Source: DATBVX01 sp963695985 (GTDB taxonomy: Bacteria; Pseudomonadota; Gammaproteobacteria; Steroidobacterales; Steroidobacteraceae). From it: a stretch of 64,000 nt of DNA. This document shows positions 8,747-16,165 of this stretch, piece by piece. Location: positions 124,001-188,000 of the forward strand of contig CAVOIC010000003.1 of assembly GCA_963695985.1 (NCBI GenBank), written 5' to 3'. The position numbers and the translations under genes were made by a program. Position 1 is the first letter of the stretch; each line of letters opens with the position of its first letter. The notes below the pieces were generated by a model, which was not told the origin of the DNA, did no database searches, and worked only from the letters and a program-made list of their open reading frames with translations.

Positions 8747-9283
8747 TTAGCGCCAGCGCAGCAGAACGTAGATTGCGCCGGTGCCGCCGTCCACGGGCCG
8801 CGCCGAGCAGAATGCAAGGACCGCGTCCGTTCGCTGCAGCAGCGCGTTGACGGCGTTCTTGATGACCGGCCCGCGGTGACCTGAGCGCAGGCCCTTGCCG
8901 TGCACGATCCGCACGCAGCGCGCCTGTGCGCGCAGCATGCCTTCGAGGAACTCCCGCAGCGCCAGCTTGGCCTGGGCTACTGTGTGGCCGTGCAGATCGA
9001 GCTCCGCCTCGACGCGGTACTGGCCGCGACGCAACTTGCGCAGGACAGAATCCTGTACGCCGGCGCGGCGAAACGTGAGCTCCTCGCCGCTCTCGCCGTA
9101 CAGATCGCCGCTCCGCAGCTCCAGGCTCTCGCGGAGAACTTCAAGATCGTCGAGCCGCGCGAAGCGCGCCTGTGGTCGCGGTTTCGGCCGAGCGGGCGTG
9201 CGCGCGCGGTGGCGCAAGCGCTTCACATCGCGAACCGCTTCACGGAACAGACGCTTCTCTTCGCCGTCATCGCTCACTGGCAT
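8747..9283 (-). CDS. Smr-domain protein (SmrB/YfcN-like)
   Basis: A 178-aa protein with a basic, Arg-rich N-terminal half and a C-terminal Smr domain. Domain hallmarks are ELDLHGHTVAQAKLAL and VRIVHGKG followed by the segment ending in GAIYVLLRW. In E. coli the related SmrB is an endonuclease that cleaves mRNA at collided ribosomes and SmrA is a DNA endonuclease; the DLHG motif is retained here, so nuclease activity is plausible. The start at 9283 (MPVSDDGEEK) has GGAG just upstream; the frame stays open 34 codons further but those are not family-like. It is convergent with the enoyl-CoA isomerase gene (9-bp gap) and divergent from surE. Confidence 0.85.
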   Translation of the reverse strand: MPVSDDGEEKRLFREAVRDVKRLRHRARTPARPKPRPQARFARLDDLEVLRESLELRSGDLYGESGEELTFRRAGVQDSVLRKLRRGQYRVEAELDLHGHTVAQAKLALREFLEGMLRAQARCVRIVHGKGLRSGHRGPVIKNAVNALLQRTDAVLAFCSARPVDGGTGAIYVLLRWR

Positions 9284-9365
9284 CTCCGCTGCGACCTGCC
9301 TACCCGGTGCCCGCTGCCATCCAGTATAGTGACGCGCGGATTTCTCTCGCCAGCAAACTCCCATA

Positions 9366-10124
9366 GTGAAGATATTGTTGAGCAACGATGACGGTTACCG
9401 CGCCGAGGGTATCCGTCACCTGGCCGCGGCGTTGCAGGGCCTGGCGGAGCTCACGATTGTGGCACCCGAGCGCAACCGCAGCGGGGCAGGTCATTCTCTG
9501 ACCCTCGAAGTACCGCTGCGCGTCTTCCAGGTGGAACCGAACGTCTACTACGTGAACGGTACACCCACCGATTGCGTGCACCTGGCGATTTCCGGCTTGT
9601 TCGCCTACGAGCACGACATGGTCGTCTCCGGAATCAACGACGGCGCCAACCTGGGTGATGATGTCCTGTACTCGGGTACCGTGGCCGCGGCCATCGAAGG
9701 ACGCTTCCTGGGGCTGCCGACCATCGCGGTGTCGCTGTGCACCGAGCCCGGCAGCGCTCGACATTTCGCCACGGCGGGCCGCGTCACGCGTGAAATGGTG
9801 TCGCATCTCACACTCGCACCGCTCCATGCCTCGACGATCTTGAACGTCAATGTGCCGGATCGCCCGTACGATGCGCTGAAGGGCATACAGGCTACACGGC
9901 TCGGGTTTCGGCATCGCTCCAAGCCTATTGTCCGCGCCGAGGACCCGCGGGGGCGGCCGATCTACTGGGTCGGGTCGGCGGGATCGCAGCAGGAGGCGGG
10001 ACCTGGGACCGATTTCAACGCGGTGGCCAACGGCTTGGTATCCGTGACGCCACTGCAGATCGATCTGACGCGACATACAACACTCGATGGCCTGGGCGAA
10101 TGGTTGCGGGGCCTCGATGGTTGA
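9366..10124 (+). CDS. surE: 5'/3'-nucleotidase SurE
   Basis: SurE dephosphorylates nucleoside monophosphates and short polyphosphates and belongs to the stationary-phase surE-pcm-nlpD block. The 252-aa product starts at GTG 9366 (MKILLSNDDG) and shows the metal-binding NDDG motif, GINDGAN, and SGTVAAAIEG. The stop overlaps the start of pcm by 8 nt. Divergent from the Smr gene with an 82-bp gap that must hold both promoters. Confidence 0.97.
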   Translation: MKILLSNDDGYRAEGIRHLAAALQGLAELTIVAPERNRSGAGHSLTLEVPLRVFQVEPNVYYVNGTPTDCVHLAISGLFAYEHDMVVSGINDGANLGDDVLYSGTVAAAIEGRFLGLPTIAVSLCTEPGSARHFATAGRVTREMVSHLTLAPLHASTILNVNVPDRPYDALKGIQATRLGFRHRSKPIVRAEDPRGRPIYWVGSAGSQQEAGPGTDFNAVANGLVSVTPLQIDLTRHTTLDGLGEWLRGLDG

Positions 10125-10788
10125 CACGCGCCTCAACGGCATCGGCATGACCTCCGCGCGCACGCGCGAACGGCTGGTGCAGCGTCTCAAGGAGGGCGGC
10201 ATACGCAATCCGGCGATACTGGACCGTATTCGCAACGTGCCACGACATCTGTTCGTGGATGAGGCGCTCGCGAGCCGTGCCTACGAGGATGTAGCGCTGC
10301 CAATCGGCTTTGGTCAGACAATCTCCCAGCCGTGGATCGTCGCCCGGATGACCGAGGCGCTGCTCGAGGGCGGGCCCCTGCAGAAGGTCCTTGAAATCGG
10401 CACGGGCTGCGGTTACCAGACTGCTGTGCTGGCGCCTCTGGTTGGCAGGGTCTATTCAATAGAGCGTGTGGGGCCGCTGTACGAGCGGGCGCGCGAGCGC
10501 CTCAAGGTGCTGGGGATCCGCAACGTACGCCTTCGACACGGCGACGGTGCCAGTGGCTGGCGCACCCAGGCGCCATTCGATGGAATTTTGGTCGCGGCGG
10601 CGCCGCACGCGGTCCCTGATGCACTGCTGGAGCAGCTTGCCGCGGGAGGACGAATGGTGGTTCCGATCGGCGCGGAGGGCGAGCAGGAGCTGGTACGCAT
10701 CACGCGCGAGGAAGGTCGCCTGAAACGCGAACGCCTGGGCGCAGTCGCGTTCGTGCCGCTGATCCAGGGACCCGTCTCAACGGCGTGA
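10117..10788 (+). CDS. pcm: Protein-L-isoaspartate O-methyltransferase
   Basis: Pcm methylates isoaspartyl residues to start repair of aged proteins. The start at ATG 10117 overlaps the end of surE and gives 223 aa; ATG 10147 (MTSARTRERLV) is a second possible start. The SAM-binding motif VLEIGTGCGYQTAVLA and the substrate segment GFGQTISQPWIVARM are present. Followed after 7 bp by the nlpD-like gene; operon with surE is almost certain. Confidence 0.95.
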   Translation: MVDTRLNGIGMTSARTRERLVQRLKEGGIRNPAILDRIRNVPRHLFVDEALASRAYEDVALPIGFGQTISQPWIVARMTEALLEGGPLQKVLEIGTGCGYQTAVLAPLVGRVYSIERVGPLYERARERLKVLGIRNVRLRHGDGASGWRTQAPFDGILVAAAPHAVPDALLEQLAAGGRMVVPIGAEGEQELVRITREEGRLKRERLGAVAFVPLIQGPVSTA

Positions 10789-10795
10789 CCAGGCC

Positions 10796-11524
10796 GTGAT
10801 GCGTCGGCGAGGGTGCGCGCCGCAGCCGGCGCACCGGCCGCGATGGCTGACGCTGTTCGTCGTCGCAGCTTTGCTTGGCATGGCGGGCTGCGGTGAGCCT
10901 TACCAGAAACCGGAGGCGCATGCCTATACCGTCCGCCGCGGCGACACGCTGTACTCGATCGCGTGGCGACATGGCGTCGACTATCGCGACCTCGCGCGCT
11001 GGAACAGGCTGCCGGCTGACTATCGCATCTATCCGGGGCAGGTGCTCAAACTCTCGGGTCCCGGCGGCGGGACGCGCCCGGGCTCGGCATCGACGAGGGC
11101 AGGCACATCGTCGGTCGGCAAACCACCTGCACCGCCTGCCGAAGACAACGTCACGGTCTGGGTGTGGCCGGCCGATGGAGAGATCGCGGCGGTGCGTCAT
11201 GCGCCCACTGACTCTCAGGGACTGACGATCGCGGGCAGCGAAGGCGCGATCATTCGGGCAACGGCGGCCGGCAAGGTGGTCTACACCGGCGCCGCCCTGC
11301 GCGGCTTCGGCAACCTGCTTATCATCAAGCACAGCAACGTGTTTCTGAGCGCCTATGGACACAACCGCGCGCTCAACGTGAAGGAGGGCGATCAGGTGGC
11401 GGCCGGTCAACCGATCGCGCAAATGGGGCTGGGCCCCGGCCGGAAGCCCATGCTGTACTTCGAAATTCGGTACAACGGCAAGCCCGTCGATCCCCGCTGG
11501 TATCTGCCAACGCGCGTCCGGTAG
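10796..11524 (+). CDS. nlpD: NlpD-like lipoprotein: LysM plus degenerate LytM (M23) domain
   Basis: A 242-aa envelope lipoprotein. A membrane stretch ends in a lipobox with the acylated Cys at about residue 32 (LLGMAGC). A LysM peptidoglycan-binding domain follows at about 43-87 (YTVRRGDTLYSIAW), then a Ser/Thr/Pro/Gly linker and a C-terminal M23 fold from about 145. Catalytic zinc ligands are missing: the usual HLHFE-type motif is replaced by MLYFEIRYNG and no HxxxD is seen. As in E. coli NlpD and EnvC, it should activate a cell-wall amidase rather than cut peptidoglycan. GTG 10796 is directly followed by ATG, so either may start. rpoS, the usual next gene in many relatives, does not follow. 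Confidence 0.87.
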   Translation: MMRRRGCAPQPAHRPRWLTLFVVAALLGMAGCGEPYQKPEAHAYTVRRGDTLYSIAWRHGVDYRDLARWNRLPADYRIYPGQVLKLSGPGGGTRPGSASTRAGTSSVGKPPAPPAEDNVTVWVWPADGEIAAVRHAPTDSQGLTIAGSEGAIIRATAAGKVVYTGAALRGFGNLLIIKHSNVFLSAYGHNRALNVKEGDQVAAGQPIAQMGLGPGRKPMLYFEIRYNGKPVDPRWYLPTRVR

Positions 11525-11850
11525 GCCGGAGTTAGATCCGTTCTAGCTGCGCGCGCGGCCATACATTCCTTTAACGACGGGCACTTCCGCGTGATTCCGA
11601 GGTTGCTTCTACGCAATCGGTCCGTTTACCATGTCGCCAAACAAAGACAGCACACAGGAGCCAGAGCGATACCGGGAGAAGACACAGGGGCGAAGGGGGA
11701 AGTCAGAATACAAAAAGAACAAGGGAGAATAAGAAGAAGAAAGGCAATTGTTCGAATGTGTCAGCTTCGAATGATTGGTTGGTTGATTGAAGCTTTTGTT
11801 CCCTGTGTCTTCTCCCGGTCTCGTTCCGCAGACTTCCCCCTCATGCTCCG
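11525..11850. other. Gene-free stretch with AT-richer repeat island
   Basis: This 326-bp gap between the nlpD-like gene and the minus-strand Mth938-like gene is visibly poorer in GC than its surroundings, with purine runs (11700-11745). It holds the inverted repeats listed separately and a small hairpin built on AGCTTC/GAAGCT (11763-11768 / 11789-11794). A 110-codon open frame from 11591 begins with residues (RLLLRNRSVYHVAKQRQ) that faintly recall the N-terminus of REP-associated IS200-like transposases, then loses all resemblance. I see no credible intact gene. Confidence 0.6.
11671..11840. repeat. Paired inverted repeats, possible MITE or REP-type element
   Basis: A perfect 19-bp inverted repeat has arms at 11671-11689 (ACCGGGAGAAGACACAGGG) and 11801-11819. 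A second perfect 10-bp pair is GGGGGAAGTC at 11695-11704 and GACTTCCCCC at 11831-11840. The two motifs are in opposite order in the two arms, so this is not a single simple hairpin but two inverted copies of related pieces around an AT-rich core. The low GC and the arms suggest a mobile or decayed element. No transposase is present in the window; mobility is inference. Confidence 0.6.
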
Positions 11851-12237
11851 TCATCCTGGCGGTGCATTGCCCACGATCAACGCCGCCGCAACGTGTCGAC
11901 CTTCCTGTACCAGGACGTTGTAGGTCCGGCAGGCCGCGCGCGTATTCATAACCTCGAATCCGATTCCTGCAGCTTGCACTGTGGCGCCGATTTCCGCCGC
12001 GGGAAAGACCTGCTGCTCTCCCGTTCCCAGCAGGATGATCTCCGGCTGCAGGGCCAGAATGGCGTCAAGGTGATCGGTGCGTAGGTCTTCGATCGCCAGT
12101 GGCGGCCAATCGAAGATGATCTGACTCGCGGTCAGGATTACGCTACGCCGGATCACGTGCTCGCGCACGCGCACCTCGCCAGCGGCGCAGGCGCGTACCA
12201 GGTTGGTGTCGGCGCTCGTTTGGAGGGTGAACTGCAC
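11851..12237 (-). CDS. Mth938-like domain protein (DUF498 / Xcc1710-like)
   Basis: A 128-aa single-domain protein of the Mth938/NDUFAF3-type fold, starting at GTG 12237 (MQFTLQTSAD). The family hallmarks are the motif ILLGTGEQQVFP and the C-terminal part with MNTRAACRTYNVL and HVAAALIVGN. Bacterial members have no settled function; the human relative NDUFAF3 helps assemble respiratory complex I, and a related bacterial protein is often placed beside membrane or respiratory genes. It is divergent from the rpfE-like gene with about 49 bp between starts. Confidence 0.75.
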   Translation of the reverse strand: MQFTLQTSADTNLVRACAAGEVRVREHVIRRSVILTASQIIFDWPPLAIEDLRTDHLDAILALQPEIILLGTGEQQVFPAAEIGATVQAAGIGFEVMNTRAACRTYNVLVQEGRHVAAALIVGNAPPG

Positions 12238-12286
12238 GCCGAGGAGCTTAAGCGATCAATCGATTCTGAGATACTTCGCGCCCACT

Positions 12287-13288
12287 GTGCGCGAACTCAT
12301 CTTGATCGTTACCGATCTGTTCATCGCCAAGGGTGCTGCAGAGCCGCAGTCCCTGCCGGCGCTGCCAGCACTGAGCCGGTTGCTGGCGTATGCGCGTGTC
12401 GATTTGACCGGCGACTGGCGTCGCTGGGTCATGCGCGAGTTTGCCGCTGTGGATGGCGGACAAGCCGCGGTCGCGGCTATCTCTCATCGCGCGATTTCGG
12501 TTCGCGAGCCCGATCCCGGGTCGCAGCGCTGCTGGTGGCTCGCCACACCGGTTCACCTCGAGGCCGACCTCACCTGCGTGCGCATGGGCGCACAGCCACT
12601 GGAATTGAGCGAGGATGAGTGGCGCACCATCAGGACCGAGTTCAACGGACTGTTCGGCGCAGACGGCTTTCAACTGGACGCCGCAAACGGCACCGGAGCG
12701 TTCCTTGCTGCATCAGGTCCGATCGACGCGGTCACCACCGATCCGATGCGAGTCCTCGGGCAGGAGATCGGCGCGTTCTTACCATCGGGTGCCGCGAGCT
12801 CAGTACTGCGCCGGATGATGACGGGAGCGCAGATGTGGCTGTATGGACATCCCTTGAACGAGGCGCGCGCGCAGCGCGGAGTGCCGACGGCCAATGCCCT
12901 GTGGATCTGGGGCGGTGGGGAGTTGCCGGCAGCATCGCCGGTCCCGGCGCAGCTGCCGCGACTTTTTGCAGACGAGCCGTTCCTGCAGGGTCTGTGGAGG
13001 ATGTTGCAGGGGGCTGTCGATGCGGGGCCCCCATCTTTTGCGCGCCTTATGGCGGCGTCCTGCAGCCGCGCGCTCGTCGCGTTGTCCGGTGTCAGCGGGA
13101 CGGGCTCGCCCGCACAGCTGCTTGATGAGATGGACCGGGACTGGATGGCGCCAGTGCTGCGGGCGCTGCGTCGTGGCCGCATCGGGTGCCTGGCCCTGCA
13201 CCTCAATGACCGCCTGTTCCGTGTGACCCAGCTAGACACCTTCCGCCTCTGGCGTCGCCCTCGACACTGGCTGGAGATGGCAGCGTGA
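12287..13288 (+). CDS. RpfE-type regulatory protein (phosphoglycerate mutase-like fold)
   Basis: A 333-aa protein matching the RpfE type named from the Xanthomonas rpf (regulation of pathogenicity factors) region. Recognised stretches are WWLATPVHLEADL and the segment NEARAQRGVPTANALWIWGG, both typical of the family. Databases often label members as phosphoglycerate mutase-like, but the catalytic role is unknown. I chose GTG 12287 (VRELILIVTDLF) as start because the residues before it are not family-like and would run into the divergent gene. Its stop overlaps recJ by 4 nt (GTGA), so the two are co-translated. The neighbours recJ, prfB and lysS are also those in Xanthomonas. Confidence 0.72.
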   Translation: MRELILIVTDLFIAKGAAEPQSLPALPALSRLLAYARVDLTGDWRRWVMREFAAVDGGQAAVAAISHRAISVREPDPGSQRCWWLATPVHLEADLTCVRMGAQPLELSEDEWRTIRTEFNGLFGADGFQLDAANGTGAFLAASGPIDAVTTDPMRVLGQEIGAFLPSGAASSVLRRMMTGAQMWLYGHPLNEARAQRGVPTANALWIWGGGELPAASPVPAQLPRLFADEPFLQGLWRMLQGAVDAGPPSFARLMAASCSRALVALSGVSGTGSPAQLLDEMDRDWMAPVLRALRRGRIGCLALHLNDRLFRVTQLDTFRLWRRPRHWLEMAA

Positions 13289-15012
13289 GAACGGGTGAGA
13301 TTCGGCGACGCATGGGCGATCCGCCCGGGGACTTCGGACGCAATCTGCATCCGGTATTGCGACGTGTCTATGCAGCCCGCGGACTCACCAGCAGCGAAGA
13401 TCTGGCACTCGGCCTGGATCGGCTCCTGCCCGTAAGCACGCTGGAAGGCCTCGATGTCGCAAGCGATGTGCTGCTCGGGCACCTCGACGCTGGAAGGCGC
13501 GTGCTAATCCTCGGCGATTTCGACGCTGACGGCGCAACGAGCTCGGCACTCATGGTGCGAAGCTTGAAGCGGCTTGGTTTCGCAAATGTCGGGTTCCTGG
13601 TGCCGAACCGGTTTCGCTATGGCTACGGGCTCACGCCCGAGATCGTAGCGCTCGCTGCGCAGCAGTTGCCGGCCCTGATAGTGACGGTCGACAACGGCAT
13701 CTCCAGTCACGCCGGTGTAGTCGAGGCGGCGCAGCGCGGCATCGAGGTACTGATCACCGACCATCACTTGCCAGCGCACGAGCTGCCTGCCGCGCGCGCG
13801 ATCGTCAACCCGAATCTGGCAGGTGCTCGCTTCGCCAGTCACGCGCTCGCCGGTGTCGGGGTGGCGTTCTACGTGCTGGCGGCGCTCACCCGGCGTCTGC
13901 AGGCAAGGGGACTGGCGCACACGTTCAGTCCTGCGGAGTATCTCGATCTGGTGGCGCTCGGCACGGTCGCGGACCTCGTGCCGCTGGATCGCAACAACCG
14001 CATCCTTGTCTCGCAGGGTCTCAAACGCATCCGTGCCGGGCGCTGTGTGCCGGGAATCACGGCGCTGTTGGAGCAAGCGAACCGCATAGCTTCAGACGTC
14101 GTAGCCCAAGATCTCGGTTTCGCGGTGGCGCCGCGACTCAACGCGGCAGGCCGGCTCGATGACATGAGCCTGGGAATCGAATGCCTGCTGGCGGACGACA
14201 TGGCAGTCGCTCGTCAACTCGCGGCGCGTCTGAGCGAGCTCAACGAAGAGCGTCGCGAGATCGAGCAGCGAATGCAGGCCGAGGCTCTTGAGGCTGTGGC
14301 GCGCCTGCACCTGGATGATCCAGATGCGGCGAGGTGCGGGCTGTGTCTGTTCGACGAGTCGTGGCACCAGGGCGTTGTCGGTCTCGTGGCGTCCCGGGTC
14401 AAGGAGCGGATTCATCGGCCGGTCATTGCGTTCGCACGCGCGGAGGACGGAACGCTCCGAGGGTCGGCGAGATCGGTGGCCGGTGTTCACATCCGCGATG
14501 TCCTCGATGCAGTGGCGGCGCGCCACCCGGAACTGCTGGACCGGTTCGGCGGTCACGCGATGGCTGCGGGAATGACCCTCCAACGCGATCGCCTCGAACG
14601 GTTTCAACAGGCATTTACGGACGAGGTCGGGCGGTGGCTGGATCCGGCCGCCCAGGGAATCATTGAGACAGACGGGGAGCTGGCGCCGGAAGAGATGACA
14701 CTCGCAACTGCGCTCGAACTGCGCGCGGCAGGTCCCTGGGGGCAGGCATTTCCTGAGCCCTCGTTCGACGGGGAATTCGAGCTGCTGGAGAGCCGCGTCG
14801 TGGGCGACCGCCACCTGAAGCTACGGGTGCGCCCGCTCGCCAGCGGTGAGAGTCTTGAGGCGATCGCCTTTGGTTACCTCGATGGTTCTGTCTCTGACCT
14901 GCCGCGGGGGCGTGCGCGACTCGCCTATCGTCTCGACGTCAATGAATACCTCGGTGTGCGCAGGCTGCAGCTCGTCATCGAGCATATCGCGCGCGCGCCG
15001 CGGGGCTCGTGA
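13285..15012 (+). CDS. recJ: Single-stranded-DNA-specific exonuclease RecJ
   Basis: RecJ degrades single-stranded DNA 5' to 3' in recombination and mismatch repair. The 575-aa product starts at GTG 13285, overlapping the rpfE-like stop. DHH-family motifs are visible: LGDFDADGATSSAL near residue 75, VTDHHLP-type motif (LITDHHLPAHELP) and the ALGTVADLVPL segment; the DHHA1 part carries GGHAMAAGMTL, and an OB-like domain ends the protein. Length is normal. It is followed after 37 bp by prfB. Confidence 0.96.
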   Translation: MRTGEIRRRMGDPPGDFGRNLHPVLRRVYAARGLTSSEDLALGLDRLLPVSTLEGLDVASDVLLGHLDAGRRVLILGDFDADGATSSALMVRSLKRLGFANVGFLVPNRFRYGYGLTPEIVALAAQQLPALIVTVDNGISSHAGVVEAAQRGIEVLITDHHLPAHELPAARAIVNPNLAGARFASHALAGVGVAFYVLAALTRRLQARGLAHTFSPAEYLDLVALGTVADLVPLDRNNRILVSQGLKRIRAGRCVPGITALLEQANRIASDVVAQDLGFAVAPRLNAAGRLDDMSLGIECLLADDMAVARQLAARLSELNEERREIEQRMQAEALEAVARLHLDDPDAARCGLCLFDESWHQGVVGLVASRVKERIHRPVIAFARAEDGTLRGSARSVAGVHIRDVLDAVAARHPELLDRFGGHAMAAGMTLQRDRLERFQQAFTDEVGRWLDPAAQGIIETDGELAPEEMTLATALELRAAGPWGQAFPEPSFDGEFELLESRVVGDRHLKLRVRPLASGESLEAIAFGYLDGSVSDLPRGRARLAYRLDVNEYLGVRRLQLVIEHIARAPRGS

Positions 15013-15049
15013 TAGCATGCTCGCCCTTTCCAGTCCGGTCGCCATTACG

Positions 15050-16145
15050 ATGGAAGTCAACCAGCTTCGCCGCACCCTGAAGAACCTCGAAGAGCGTGCG
15101 AACTCGTTACGGGGGTATCTTTGAGTACGATCGCAAGAAGGATCGGCTCGACGAAGTGACTCGGGAGCTGGAAGATCCGGGGATCTGGAGTACGCCGGAG
15201 AAAGCGCAAGAACTGGGTCGGGAACGGGCGCAGCTTGATGCGCTGATTGGCACACTCGATCGACTGAACTCGGGCCTGAGCGACGCGAGCGAGCTCCTCG
15301 ACCTCGCAGTCGAGGAGGAGGACGCGGCAGCAGTCAACGGACTCGAGGCCGACGCCGCCCGCCTCGAGCAAGCCGTGAGCCAGCTCGAGTTCCGGCGCAT
15401 GTTCCCCGGTGCGATGGACTCGCACAATGCCTTTCTCGACATCCAGGCTGGCGCCGGCGGAACCGAAGCGCAGGACTGGGCGCAGATGCTGCTCAGGATG
15501 TATCTCAAGTGGGGCGACGCGCGCGGCTACCGCATCGAGGTGATCGATCAGAACCCGGGTGAAGTCGCCGGCATCAAGAGCGCGAGTGTGAGCTTCAGCG
15601 GTGACTACGCCTATGGCTGGCTGCGCACCGAGACGGGCGTACACCGCTTGGTACGCAAATCGCCCTTCGACTCGGGCAACCGGCGCCATACCTCGTTTGC
15701 CTCGGTGTTCGTTTCGCCGGAGGTCGACGAGGACATCAACATCGAAGTCAATCCGGCGGACCTGCGCGTGGACGTGTACCGTTCGAGCGGTGCTGGTGGT
15801 CAGCATGTCAACAAGACCGAGTCCGCGGTGCGCATCACACATCTGCCTACTGGCATCGTTGTCGCCTGCCAGAACGAGCGCAGCCAGCACAAGAATCGTT
15901 CCACGGCCATGAAGATGCTGAAGGCCAAGCTCTATGAGCTCGAGGTCAACAAGCGCAACGCCGCTGCGCGCGTCCTCGAGGAGTCCAAGTCCGACGTCAG
16001 CTGGGGCAACCAGATCCGTTCCTACGTGCTCGATCAATCGCGCATCAAGGATCTGCGGACTGGTGTGGAAGTTGGCAACACGCAGGCGGTGCTCGACGGT
16101 GATCTCGACCCGTTCCTGGTCGCGAGTCTCAAACAGGGGCTATGA
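15050..16145 (+). CDS. prfB: Peptide chain release factor 2, read through a +1 programmed frameshift
   Basis: RF2 terminates translation at UGA and UAA. The gene is in two frames: codons 1-24 from ATG 15050 to CTT (15119-15121), an in-frame TGA at 15122-15124, then the rest from GAG at 15123 to 16145. Joining 15050-15121 with 15123-16145 gives 364 aa, the normal length. RF2 landmarks are the tripeptide SPF (in RKSPFDSGNRRHTSF) that reads the stop codon and GAGGQHVNKTES with the catalytic GGQ. A shorter open frame starting at 15096 lacks the true N-terminus and should not be used. Regulation is autogenous: low RF2 lets the ribosome slip at the TGA. Confidence 0.96.
15110..15125 (+). promoter_or_regulatory. 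RF2 programmed +1 frameshift signal
   Basis: CGGGGGTATCTTTGAG contains the internal Shine-Dalgarno-like GGGGG, three bases of TAT, the slippery CTT and the TGA stop. The classical site is AGGGGGTATCTTTGAC. Here the base before the G run is C and the base after TGA is G rather than C. Confidence 0.93.
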
Positions 16146-16165
16146 AGTAGGTAAGCAAGACCATC

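Noticed and set aside
11591..11923. 110-codon frame as a real transposase gene
   Set aside because: Only about 17 residues at the start are suggestive; the rest is unrelated and runs into the Mth938-like gene.
12670..13482. Minus-strand frames across the rpfE-like gene and recJ
   Set aside because: No motifs, Arg/Ser/Pro-rich, and they overlap two well-supported genes.
15096..16145. prfB as a single 349-codon frame starting at 15096
   Set aside because: It would omit the true N-terminus; the in-frame TGA with the G-run and CTT shows the standard RF2 frameshift from ATG 15050.
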